Assembly (NCBI GenBank): GCA_025531455.1
Contig: JAMYHL010000005.1
Location: forward strand, 806,001-870,000
Direction of reading: 5' to 3'
Length of the DNA: 64,000 nt
Origin: Apiotrichum sp. Y4204
Lineage: Eukaryota; Basidiomycota; Tremellomycetes; Trichosporonales; Trichosporonaceae
Each line of letters starts with the position of its first letter. Position 1 is the stretch's first letter. Both the position numbers and the translations under genes were made by a program. Shown here in pieces: positions 54,318 through 64,000 of this stretch. The notes under the pieces are model-generated. The model did not search any database and was not told the origin of the DNA. It saw nothing but the letters and a program-made list of their open reading frames with translations.

Positions 54318-54514
54318 TTTATTACTTTTTATTTTTTGTGTTGAACACCACCCCCATTCCGCTCTATTACAAAAGCAAGCTTAGAAATCCATAATCCGAT
54401 AACGACCCCCACTCCCGGATCTAATGACCGAACGCCCGAAGCCCGAGCCAAGTACACCGAGCGACATCCATCGACTCGAACCCATCTTGTTCTTCTTCAT
54501 CCTCCCATCTCACC

Positions 54515-56076
54515 ATGTTCCGCACCCTGCGCCCGCTCTCTCGACATGTGCGGCTTGCACGCGCATTTTCCGCCTCCGCGACGCCCGCCGCGCCGCTCAA
54601 ACTCGCGGTCATTGGTGCCGGCCCGTCCGGGTTCTACGCCGCATCGCGTATCCTCCAGCTCCTCCCTGACAGGAAGGACGTCACTGTCGACATGTACGAG
54701 CGCCTGCCGACGCCATACGGCCTTGTGCGGTATGGTGTTGCCCCAGACCATCCCGAGGTCAAGGTGGGCTTTACAGAACGGGCGGAATAGAATACTAATC
54801 CCAGAACTGCCAGCACAAGTTTGACGAGCTGGCCAACGACCCGCGCTTCACCTTTCTGGGCAACGTGAACGTCGTCCCGTCCCCGCCGCCAGAACCCACC
54901 GCCCACCTCCCATCGTACGCGTATCCGCACGCACTGTCGCTTCCGCTGGCGGACCTCGTGCCGCACTACAACGCCGTGCTGTTCGCGTACGGCGCCAGCC
55001 TCTCCAACCCGCTCGGACTCGAGGGGTCGGGCGGCGTGCTCGGCGGCGTCGTCCCCGCCCTCGCCCTCGTGAGCTGGTACAACGGCCACCCGGCGTATGC
55101 GGATCTCAAAGTCGATCTTTCGGGCGTCAAGACCGTCGACGTCGTAGGCCAGGGAAATGTCGCGCTAGACGTTGCCCGCATCCTCCTCCGCGACGTGGGC
55201 ACGCTGGCAGACAGCGACGTCCCGCAGCACGTCCTCGACACGCTGGCCGCGAGCAGCGTGCGCACCGTACGCGCTGTCGGCCGCCGCGGACCTGGACAGG
55301 TTGCGTTCACGACCAAGGAGCTCCGCGAGCTGACGACCCTCGGCGTCAACTATCCCGGCGTGGACGCGGATCTCATGGCCGCAGCGCAGGCCGCCGCGAA
55401 GGGAGACAGGATGCGCACGCGCATGCTGACTCTCATGGCCAAGCCGGTGGTGGCGGACAGCGACAAGACGTTTGAGCTCGAGTTCCTGCGCTCCCCCCGC
55501 ACGCTGATTGGCGAAAAGCGCGTCGAGGCCGTCGAGTGGAACATTAACACGCTCGAGTGGTCAGAACGCGACGGCAAGAAGGTCGCCTCGGCGGCGCCGA
55601 CAGGAGAGACAGTCACTGTGCCGACGGACCTTGTGGTAGAGAGTGTGGGATACCGCTCGTCGCCGCTTGGAGACGTGCCGTTTGACGCGCGCGGACGGAT
55701 TACGAATACCGCGGGGCGCGTACTCGGTCCCGAGGGGCCGATTCGCGGGCTGTACGCTGCTGGGTGGGTTGCGCGCGGCCCCGTCGGCGTTATTGCCAGC
55801 ACGATGCAGGACGCGTATGCGCTCGCGGACGCCGTACTTGACGACCATGCGGGATGGGACGAGGGAGGGGAGAGTACATCGAGTGCGGTCGCGCCTCCGC
55901 TCAGCCCCGAGGGCGGGCGGCCAGATGCCATCGTCAAGGGGCTCAAGGACGGGTCGGTTGTCGATATGCCGGCGTGGCTCAAGATCGATGAGGCGGAGCG
56001 CGAGCTGGGGAAGAAGACGGGGCGCGCTGAGAGGGAGAAGTTTGCGCGTGTAGAGGACATGCTGGCGGTCCTATAG
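54515..56076 (+). CDS. ARH1: NADPH:adrenodoxin oxidoreductase, mitochondrial
   Basis: Two exons, 54515-54763 and 54805-56076, with a 41-bp intron; 506 residues. The N-terminus [21 protein letters not shown] is a clear presequence. FAD binding is by [12 protein letters not shown] (about residues 33-44), with the family signature [17 protein letters not shown]. The NADP motif is [16 protein letters not shown], followed by [19 protein letters not shown]. The C-terminus has [20 protein letters not shown]. The enzyme passes electrons from NADPH to mitochondrial ferredoxin (Yah1), needed for Fe-S cluster and heme A synthesis. It matches FDXR/Arh1 through the whole length. Confidence 0.94.
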
Positions 56077-56361
56077 ACGCCGACCAGATACCTAGATGCT
56101 CATTACTCATTGTTACTCCATATGCACTCAATCACTGCCAACCGCTCAGGACCCCCCTGCTCCACTCTTATCCCATACCCCCTCGCATCGTACAGTCATG
56201 CATTTGTGTATAAGTATGGTCCGTATTGCGTGTTCTCAGGCATCCATCATGATCGTGGGTGAATATTGAAGGTGAGGCATTAGCTTGCCGCAGCGGCATG
56301 ACCATGTCACTACAGCGCCGCATACAAATGGCGGCACTACAGCCTTGACAAGGCAGCACAC

Positions 56362-57804
56362 TCAGCCGCGGTAGCGAGGGCCAACGTTGCGCGTGTTGAG
56401 CAGCAGGTCCGAGTCGTCCGAGTACACGGTGGACGTCTCGCGGCGCATGTTCGGAGGCAGAAGCGGGTCTGCACGCGCACTGGCGTACCCCTGCGAGTCG
56501 TCCTGGTAGAGGGATGCACGCGCGGCGTCGGGGGTGGTGTTCGGCGGGAGCGACATGAGCGAGTTCTTTGCGTGCGACATGGACATGATACTCTGTCGGT
56601 ACGCAATCTGCTCATTGTAGTACTCCTGGAGACGCAGCTGGTTCTCCTCACGGGCGCGCTTGTGCATGAACCACAGGCCGACCATGACACCAACAATGAT
56701 GAACACGATGGCGAGGGCAATGACAGCGTACACCCACTTTTGCGGCATGAGTGGCTCATCTGCCGCCTTGCCGCACTTGCCGTTCGCGAGACAGTTGTAC
56801 GAGAAGCACTCCTTGTTGCCGGTGCAGGGGTCGTGGCGATGCTTCTTCGGGACACAAACGTTCGAGCCACCGTCGCAGTAGAAGGCGTTCATGCAGTTGT
56901 CGCGCGAAATGACATATGCAAACTGGCGTCCGTCGTCGGTCTCGTCAATGTACAGCGTGTTCTCGTTGACACACGGCTGACCGGCGGTAACGTTCGCCCA
57001 GCTGCGTGTGAGTAATACATCCATGCACGACTAAGCAGATCTCCGTGATCGTGCACGACCTGCCTTGCCCATGCACTTACTAGCACTGGAAGTTGAGACA
57101 AACCGAACCGTTCTGGTTGAGATAGGTGCCGAGCTTGAGTTCCGCGGGTGGCGGCTCGCACTGCTCTATTTTGGTTAGCACTTGGGCGGCTTGGCATCAC
57201 ATTTAAGGGCATACTCACCATCACGGTCCTTTTGGCATGGTCCGCCCACGGGGTTCTGCGGCATACAGTGGTCCATCTCATCCGGGCAGCTGGATACGGG
57301 TCAGTTTGAAGGAGGCGGAGCCATCGTGGTAGGACTCACAACTGTCCCTGCGGGCACAGAGGAGGAAGTTCTGCGAACTGGTGGCCCGCGTAACCAACGG
57401 GGTACTGATGTTAATATCGTCACAACGGCAGTGTCAAGTTGTAGAAAAGCTCTGAATCGCAAAGTAATCCGATGCCAGCGCCCCCAACCACCTCAATGTC
57501 ACTCACAAGGTCACGGCGACATGTGCGATTCCGGCAATGACCGTCCTCGGCGCAGAAGGTTCTTTGGTCACACTCGGTCATAAAAGTCCACGAGCCGGGG
57601 TCGAGCCTGTTGTTTGAGCGCCTGTGCAAGTCAGTACTCTTTGTGTCTCGGGACGGGTATCTGTGAATGTCCTCTCCAACTGCGCAGAAAACAGATTCAG
57701 GATACGCACTTGCATTCTTCGCCTTCTCCGTATTTGTCCGCGGCCAGTCCAATGCGGAATCCGGCGGACGCGAGCAATGCGAGAATGAGACGCGATGCCA
57801 GCAT
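56362..57804 (-). CDS. Cys-rich type I membrane protein, unknown
   Basis: Six exons: 57804-57710, 57621-57507, 57404-57340, 57289-57219, 57165-57081 and 57001-56362; 356 residues. A signal peptide (residues 1 to about 22) precedes a Cys-rich ectodomain of about 210 residues. Its Cys-containing modules include MTECDQRTFCAEDGHCRNRTC, LCPQGQFCPDEMDHC, VGGPCQKDRD, EQCEPPP, FYCDGGSNVC and NKECFSYNCLANGKC, resembling small EGF-like or Dickkopf/granulin-type disulfide units. One membrane helix (about 233-256) and a 100-residue cytoplasmic tail with RQSIMSMSHAKNSLMSLPP follow. Similar architecture is known among uncharacterised basidiomycete cell-surface proteins, but I cannot name a function. Splice phases agree at all five junctions. 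Confidence 0.8.
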
Positions 57805-59818
57805 CGTGGGGACGTCGAGGGCGGAGTTTTGAGAAGTGGGACCGGTGGGAGAGAGATGTGAAAGTCAAAGGCAAAAAGAGTGTGTAGCGGGTGTGGTACA
57901 GTGACGGGATCGGATTTGAGGTTTGTTGGATGGGATGGGATATGGGATGTGCGCGCGGAAGACAGTAGGGGAGGGAGGGACCGGGGATGAAACCGGGAAA
58001 GGTTAGCGGAGAGCGAGGAGATGAACAGAGAAATGAAGTGATTGCGAGTGAAGGAGTGAAGTAAAATGGAGTGGATGGAAGCGATGGGATGCGGGATGGA
58101 TGGATGGATGGATGTTGGGTGGATGTGCACCAGCGCTGCAGCAGCGTACTGTGTGTGTTGGGTGGCGCGCGCGCAGTCGCACAGAAAGTGCAAAAGTGTC
58201 CCTGTGTCACACGCAGAGAGCATGGCAGGTAGGTGGCCGAGAGTGCCGAGTGGCTGTACAGTGTGATCTGCGTGCTGCTTTGCTGCTTTGCTGCAAGCGA
58301 ACCCACAGCCAGGGCCACCAGTGCCACCAGTGCCCAGAGCGGACACGGCAGCAGAGCCAAGAAAAATATACCTGGGACAATGGAACGGGAAGAAGTCGAA
58401 TTTTTGGCTCCGAGCTACATTTTTAGGCACCACGCATTACTCGCGACTCCTCTCTCGATCTCGTTCAGGTCACCGATGACAAGGATTGTTGTCTCTTGAT
58501 CTCTGTAACTCTGTAACATGCATCGACAGCATCATTCCACGACTTGATGCTTTTGTCCTGTTTATCCATATACCATAGATTTATGGGCCTGCTTCAACTG
58601 TGAAGCGTGGATTGAATATAGATAGGGTGCGACGATCGACGATCGGGCCAGGACGGGCGCACAGTTTCAGCAAATCAACAGATCAGCAGATCAACAGTCC
58701 CTTCACTCTGCAAAGTCCATTTGCTGTGGGCGCTGTGAGGATCTTCTCGACAACCACGATACAAAGTACAAGATCCAATCTCGCCTCACTCGCGCTCGCC
58801 GATGTCAACATAGTTAATCTCATTGCCGCATGCTATCTACTAGGGGTCATTAATCACTAACGGCGGGCAAGGCATGTGGGGTCCACGAGTGGCCGCGAAG
58901 TGGTTGAGGCCGTTGAGGCACCTCCTTTTGATCCTTCGGTCTCCGGGCCTGCTCCAAACCTCCACAGGGGGCAACAGGGCCAGCGAACACGGGAGGGCAC
59001 CTTCGTGGAATTCGTGGGCCGTTGGGCCTCTGCTCCCTCCACTTGATCAGGTATCTAGGTATCCACCTTGAAAAGATCGCCACGCTACCACAGCACCACA
59101 GTGCACAGTGGCCGGGTCTCGCTTCGGAACCCCCAAGACCTCGAGACACTCGCCTGCCCGCTGCGCCGCGATTCCAGTGCCCGGCCCTTCGCCTGTGCCA
59201 TACATTTTAGCCCATTTCTGCTTCCGCTCTGCATCAAATTGGACTTTTGGAGAGCGCCCTTTCGAAAAATGGTGTACCAACGGGATTCCCTTCGGCGTGC
59301 AGACAAGCCTCCATCTGCAGTATCACACCTAATCTGCACACGGCCGTACACGGTGATACAGTCAGCTTTCTGCTTCGTGCAAGTGCAAGCCCCCAATAAT
59401 CCACAAGGCATGCGAAAACAAAAACGCAGACCAGTAGGAGCAAGGCGTCCAGTCAACCATACGCAGAGCCGAAGGCCGATGGGAATACAATGATGCATGG
59501 GAGGCGAACGGGAGAGAGAGGGAGCGGGGAGCGAGGGAGACACGCAAAAGGAAGACGCACTTTCGTATACCTCGTCGACCCCCACAACAGCCTCTTCTCA
59601 CGTCCCCCCCCCTTCCCCGTCACCTCTCCCACCATCCTCACCACCATCACACCACCCACCACCACCACCACTCCCACCCTCCATCCCATCCAACCCATCC
59701 ATCCAACCCATCCATCCACCCATCCGCATCCGCCATCCATCCCCCCGCACCGCGACACCTCCCCAACATCACCCGTACATAACACCGCTGCTGCATCCAC
59801 ATCTCCGTGAGGCAGCAT
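57805..59818. promoter_or_regulatory. Divergent intergenic region, Cys-rich protein / HPC2
   Basis: This 2-kb region separates two divergent genes. It contains a (GGAT)5 repeat at 58094-58113 and a GCCACCAGT repeat at about 58315-58332. A dense CCATCC/CCACC repeat tract at about 59640-59745 probably lies in the HPC2 5' leader. No ORF is supported. Confidence 0.5.
58094..58113 (+). repeat. (GGAT)5 microsatellite
   Basis: Five exact GGAT units are in noncoding sequence. Confidence 0.85.
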
Positions 59819-62356
59819 ATGCTTTCCAAACTCCTCAGTCCGACAGGCCCCGGCGGGTCGGGGCCTTCCTCCTCCAGGCCCTCCCAACCACCAACCACTC
59901 CACCCGCGTCGTCCTCCGTCAACGGCCTGTTGTCACCGGCGTCTGCATCAACCACCACCAACAATAAGAGCAGCAGCAGCAACGGCGGTAGCAACAAACG
60001 CAAAGCCCAGCTCATGGATACGTCACCACAGAAGTCGCGCTCGCCGTCAAAGGTCCCGCGCACTCCGGAGGGAAAGACTGCGTCAGTAGCGGCGTCGCCG
60101 CGCGCCGGCCTTGCATCGCGCGGGGCGTCCCTCAACAACCTGCTTAACGCTGAGGACCGCCCTCCACGCCTCTCCAATGCGCCCTCGGTTGACGCGGACG
60201 ACATGTCTGTTGTCGAAGCGGACGTTGTGATGCATGAAGGGGACCGGGACGAAGGCGAGGAAGACGACGTGCACCCGACAGAACACGATGAGGACGGGGA
60301 CGACGACGACGACGATGATGATGAGGACGACGATGAGGACGACGACGACGATGAAGACAGCGGAGACGACAGTGATAGCGACTCTTCGGTAAGTCTAAAT
60401 CCGGGCAATTTAGATCTTTCCAAACTGAAACGGAATCAGGAAATTGTTGTCCTCGATGGTCCCACGGCAGCCGACGCGGTGCTCGTAAAGTCGGAACCGG
60501 TTGATGGGGCCGCCGTGCCCGAGAGCGCCGACGCTGAGGCTCCCGTCGCCGACGTAGAGGACAAGCCGAAGAAGAAGGGCAAGCGTCGTCGCCGGGAATC
60601 GACAGTGGATGATCTCCCGCCGCCACCACCTCCGATGCCGACTATCCGGATCGAGGTGCCATACAAAGGCGGCGACGATACCCTCGACTTTAACTTTATC
60701 GAACGTGCAACGCAAGCCGGGTACACTGTCGTCAACGCGTTCGGAGAAGGCTACATGCAGCATGTGGAAGAACCGCCAACGGTGGTTGAGACGTCCAACA
60801 ATACCCCAGCGCCTGCCGAGGCGGCTCCGCCGGCCCGCAGCGGAGGACCGATGAGCCTCCAGGACATGCTCGCAGCTGATCCGTCCCAACTGGAAGAGAT
60901 GGCGCGCAAGTACGAGGAGGAGTATGAGAAGCCGCGGGCACGCCGAGACGTTTACAACCTCAACGATCCGTTTATCGACGACTCGGATCTCATGATCGAC
61001 GCCCCAACACACATTGCGCGGCCCAAGAAGGAGGGATTCTTCGTGCACTCTGGAGTTCTGGAGCTCGTAATGGATGAGTGAGTACTAGAAGCTCTGATTG
61101 TTCTGACCCCAGATCGGCGCTTGCTCGCAAGTCGCGTGCCAAGCCAAAGGCAAGAAAGGAAGCCAAGGAGCCGCGGAAGAGCCTGTCCGAAGCATTGCGC
61201 ATGCAGGCCGCCGCCAAACACATAGGCTCTCGAGACTCGCCGATTCTCATAGACAGCGATCACGACGACGTTACCACTGCGCCATACATGGACCTGAAGC
61301 GTAAGTGACAGCTGCTTGACTTCCTTTCTGCGTACTGATATCAGGCTCGCCGTCTCCCGAGAACGAGCCCCTGGATCTGATTCCCGTCGACCGCTCAGCG
61401 TTCAAAAGCGCGTCGCGGGAGCCAAAGTACCTTCCCCCGTTCAACGAGTTCCCAGACGACGTGGCCCACCGCCTCCGCGTCCTCCGACGCCAGAGCCTTG
61501 TCCGTGAGTCGGTCATCCCCCGACGCCGCTAACAGATACAGATAGATGGGACCCTGCCACCAAGGGCAAGTTCCCGGAGCATCTCAAGCCGGCGCTCATC
61601 CGCGCGGGTGAGGCGGCGTTCCGCCATGACATGTTCCTTGTCTTTGAGAAGGACTACAATGACAGTTTGTATGAGGCGAGTGTGGAAAAGGCCTTTGTCA
61701 CAGCGCTGTGCAGCATCCTCCCATACAACAGGCTGACCCTCGGCGTGAGTCCAGAACAGCGGTGCCTGAGCTGACGATAAAGAAACTCGTCATGAAGTTA
61801 TGTTACCCCATGTACTGGCGGTGGCTGAAGGCTCGTGAGGACGAGGGTCTTCGGCAGTGGAAAGAGCTCCTCGAGCCCGAGATTCCCGGCATGATCGCCG
61901 CATATGAAAAGGAAGTGGCCGACGCAGAGGCCGCGCCTGGTGAGTTGAAGACATGTTCCCCGAGCTGACAGTCGAAGAGCCCGAGACGACCGAGGACGGC
62001 GAGAAGAAGGCGCCGGTAGAGATTAAGAAGACACCCGTGTTCACGCAGGACATGAAGGACATCTTCCGGCAGCTGGTGGAGAACACGCAGGAGATGGTCG
62101 ATGTCAACAGGAAGATGGAGGACTGGAACCAGCGCATCGAGGGCCAGTCGAGCGAGCTCAACATGCGCAAGTTTATGTATACCAGGGTGAGTCAAAGCTG
62201 AATCACCTTGACAGATGCTGACGACAGATTATCAACATGTACCCCGAGGGATATATGACGTCGTTAGCGCTTTCGCGAGCGTTTACGAACATAAAGCGCG
62301 CAGGACAGGGCGCAAAGGCCAGAGAGGAGGCCGCCGCTGCCGCCAACATGCAGTAG
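59819..62356 (+). CDS. HPC2: Hpc2/ubinuclein-family HIR complex subunit
   Basis: Seven exons: 59819-61077, 61113-61300, 61345-61503, 61542-61744, 61783-61939, 61972-62186 and 62228-62356; 769 residues. The N-terminal ~150 residues are Ser/Pro-rich. A nearly pure Asp/Glu tract follows (about 155-195). The diagnostic Hpc2-related domain begins at about residue 376 (YNLNDPFIDDSDLMIDA, then KKEGFFVHSGVLEL). The C-terminal part has a conserved helical region (KFPEHLKPALIRAGEAAF, KLVMKLCYPMYWRWLKARE). Hpc2/UBN1 binds H3.3-H4 in the HIR/HIRA chaperone that deposits histones outside S phase. Introns are 32-44 bp. Intron 4 ends in AAAG, and intron 3 has tandem acceptors six bases apart. The ATG at 59819 is the first in frame. 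Confidence 0.9.
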
Positions 62357-62605
62357 AGCCGGAGTGGCAGAGGATGTGTGCTCATGTGCTTGTAGTGACT
62401 GGGAATAGGACGACACGTAATTGGGGGCGCAGCGCCGATGGCGCGCGAGCATGATACCATACGGTTAGAGCGAATGTATGTAGCAGTGCCTTGTCGTGTA
62501 GAAGTGGAGTGGAACCCGGAAAGAAGTAAAAGAGTGAACGATAGCTGTTGTCGGGAGCACCACAGTACAGGATGTGATGGTTGGTATACATGCCAATACT
62601 ACTGC

Positions 62606-63559
62606 CTACTTGTCGCCAGCAGCCCCCTTCTCCTTGCCAGCCGCCTTGCCAGCCGCCTTGCCAGCCGCCTTGCCGCCCTTGGCCTTCATCATCTCCCGTC
62701 TCCGCTTCATGGCCGCAACGCGTTCCTTGAGCGCACTGACACGCTCATCCGCATCCTCCCTGTATGGTCAGCACACCCAAAACCCAAAACATAAAAAGGA
62801 AACAACATACTGTGCGCGCTCCTCCTCCTCAAGACGGGCCATGATCTCCTCGCGCTCCTCGCGCGCCAGCCTCGCGCGCCGCTCCGCCTCGCTCTCCTCA
62901 GGCTCCGGCTCGGGCTCCGCTTCCTCCCCACCCTGCCCAAGCAACACGGGCGCAGCAGAGTACGACGCGACGCCCTCCTCCTCAGGCTCCTTGTATCCGC
63001 GCCGTTTCGCCGCCGCCGCCGCCTTCGGGGCCACAGGAGCAGTGGCGTCGTCATTCAGCGAGGCGAGGAAGTCGTCCAGTTCCACATCGCCCGTCGGCTC
63101 CTCCTTCTCGCGTTCCGGTTCCGGTTCCGGCTCGGGATCCGGGTCCGCGATTGACGGCCGGCCAGCCGAAAAAAAGCCCTCGGGGAGCGCTGGCCCCGCG
63201 TCCTCGTCATCGTCTCCCGCCGCATCCGTCTTGGCGCGCTTCGACGGTCCCTCGCCCCCCGCCGCGGCCTTGCGCTTCTCCTTCTTCGCCGCACGCGCCG
63301 CTTCCTCCTTCTCCCGCGCAACCGATTGCCGGTGTGCTTTTGTGAGAAGGTGCGCGTCCCACTGTTTCACTTGTTGTCAGCCAAAAAAAGAATACTGGGT
63401 TTGTTGGTTTTGTTGGTTTCGCTTTCCACTTGGTACTTGGCACTCACCGGGCACGGCGCAGACGGAGCACCGGAGCTGTCCTGACGCCGAGTATGCTGCG
63501 TAGCGGTGCTCGATGCGTGCGGACGCCTTCTTCGCGCGGAGGAGCGATTTCGCGTCCAT
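62606..63559 (-). CDS. ZNF830/CCDC16-like zinc-finger protein
   Basis: Three exons, 63559-63448, 63369-62811 and 62759-62606; 274 residues. MDAKSLLRAKKASARIEH leads into one C2H2-type finger (Cys31, Cys34, His44, His50; CSVC...WDAHLLTKAH). An acidic, Glu/Pro-rich middle includes GFFSAGRP and VELDDFLASLND, and a coiled C-terminus includes EEEERAQEDADERVSALKERVAAMKRRR, the order seen in ZNF830. Human ZNF830 is a spliceosome-associated protein needed for genome stability. A tandem AAGK repeat (three copies) lies near the C-terminus. Intron 1 ends in AAG. Confidence 0.85.
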
Positions 63560-63803
63560 TGCGGATTGGGATGGTGCAAGTTGTGGAAGTGGTTGAGAGT
63601 GGAGGTTGGAATGGATCTTTGGATCTTTGGATCTTTAGAACCTGTGAGTGACATGTGGTGGTGGCGTGTTTTGGCCCATTTGGCTGGCCTGGCTGGACGG
63701 CTGATGCACTTCTGGGTGCCAAACCTCTGTCGTCACCATCACGACCTCCACATCCACGACCACCCACAACCCCATCCACAACCACCACCCACCACAACCA
63801 AAC

Positions 63804-64000
63804 ATGCTTCGACGAACCTATCTCCTTCTCCTCGGCCTCTCTCTCCTCGCCCTCGTGGTGGCAGACACTGAAATCCGGAACCTGCACCTCCCGCTCTCCG
63901 GCACTCCCATAACGGCTCCAAAATCTCTCATAACGTGAGATTTCCTCCCCCAACCATCTAACGCCAGACCACACCCGGGACGGAACACATTGAACGTCTC
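63804..64000 (+). CDS. Secreted or ER membrane protein, 5' part
   Basis: The gene runs off the window. Exon 1 is 63804-63934, a 33-bp intron (GTGAGA...CTAACGCCAG) follows, and exon 2 begins at 63968. The first ~20 residues (MLRRTYLLLLGLSLLALVVA) form a strong signal peptide, followed by DTEIRNLHLPLSGTPITAPKSLIT. The protein should enter the ER. No family can be named from these 55 residues. It is divergent from the ZNF830-like gene with 244 bp between starts. Confidence 0.65.

Noticed and set aside
59647..60423. A 258-codon minus-strand ORF rich in poly-Ser
   Set aside because: The poly-Ser run is the antisense reading of the HPC2 Asp tract.

Overview
The window is nuclear DNA from a GC-rich basidiomycete, most likely a Tremellomycete yeast (Trichosporonales-like; this placement is inferred). 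The evidence is eukaryotic: 22 protein-coding genes, at least 68 spliceosomal introns (most 32-110 bp, with GTRNGT donors and a CTRAC branch motif a few bases before the 3' AG), an intron-containing tRNA-Phe, and fungal housekeeping proteins. Exon joins below were chosen by hand so that reading phase, splice signals and family alignment all agree. I see no plasmid, CRISPR array, intact transposon or biosynthetic cluster.

Layout: 1-286 is the 3' end of prefoldin subunit 2. 540-2344 (-) is a Laa2-like AP-1 accessory protein. 2951-15587 is rich in mitochondrial genes: an ACAA2-type thiolase (-), then DCAF11/WDR23 (+, not mitochondrial), mitoribosomal L16 (-) divergent from ATP synthase subunit k (+), and Tim50 (-) divergent from mitochondrial EF-G (+). 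15921-18434 holds the divergent pair syntaxin-5/Sed5 (-) and SmG (+). 19442-21955 (-) is a Ser-rich protein with one C-terminal membrane segment and no recognised family. 25391-28217 (-) is an oxysterol-binding protein. 28218-36712 is a gene-poor stretch of about 8.5 kb whose only gene-like signal is one orphan first exon near 29.6 kb. 36713-40559 is a LIM-LIM/coiled-coil/C1/RhoGAP protein.

41432-42885 is an NADH-cytochrome b5 reductase-like enzyme with an unusual N-terminus. 43481-46463 is the divergent pair Snu66/SART1 (-) and Spt4 (+). 46592-47474 (-) is a Pba1/PSMG1-like proteasome assembly chaperone. 48941-49760 is a broken SEN1-like helicase relic. 49807-52736 (-) is a DENND6-type protein. 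54215-54317 (-) is tRNA-Phe. 54515-56076 is mitochondrial NADPH:adrenodoxin reductase. 56362-57804 (-) is a Cys-rich type I membrane protein. 59819-62356 is an Hpc2/ubinuclein protein. 62606-63559 (-) is a ZNF830-like protein. The last 200 bases begin a secreted or ER protein that runs off the window.

Functional themes: mitochondrial biogenesis and energy (L16, Atp19, Tim50, Mef1, Arh1, thiolase), pre-mRNA splicing (SmG, Snu66, ZNF830), transcription and chromatin (Spt4, Hpc2), membrane traffic (Laa2, Sed5, DENND6, OSBP) and protein quality control (DCAF11, Pba1, prefoldin). Nothing here amounts to a clearly new system. The most unusual observations are splicing-related (an 11-nt microexon, 32-38 bp introns, AAG 3' splice sites, stopless 3n introns), two uncharacterised membrane proteins, and the unexplained gene-poor block.
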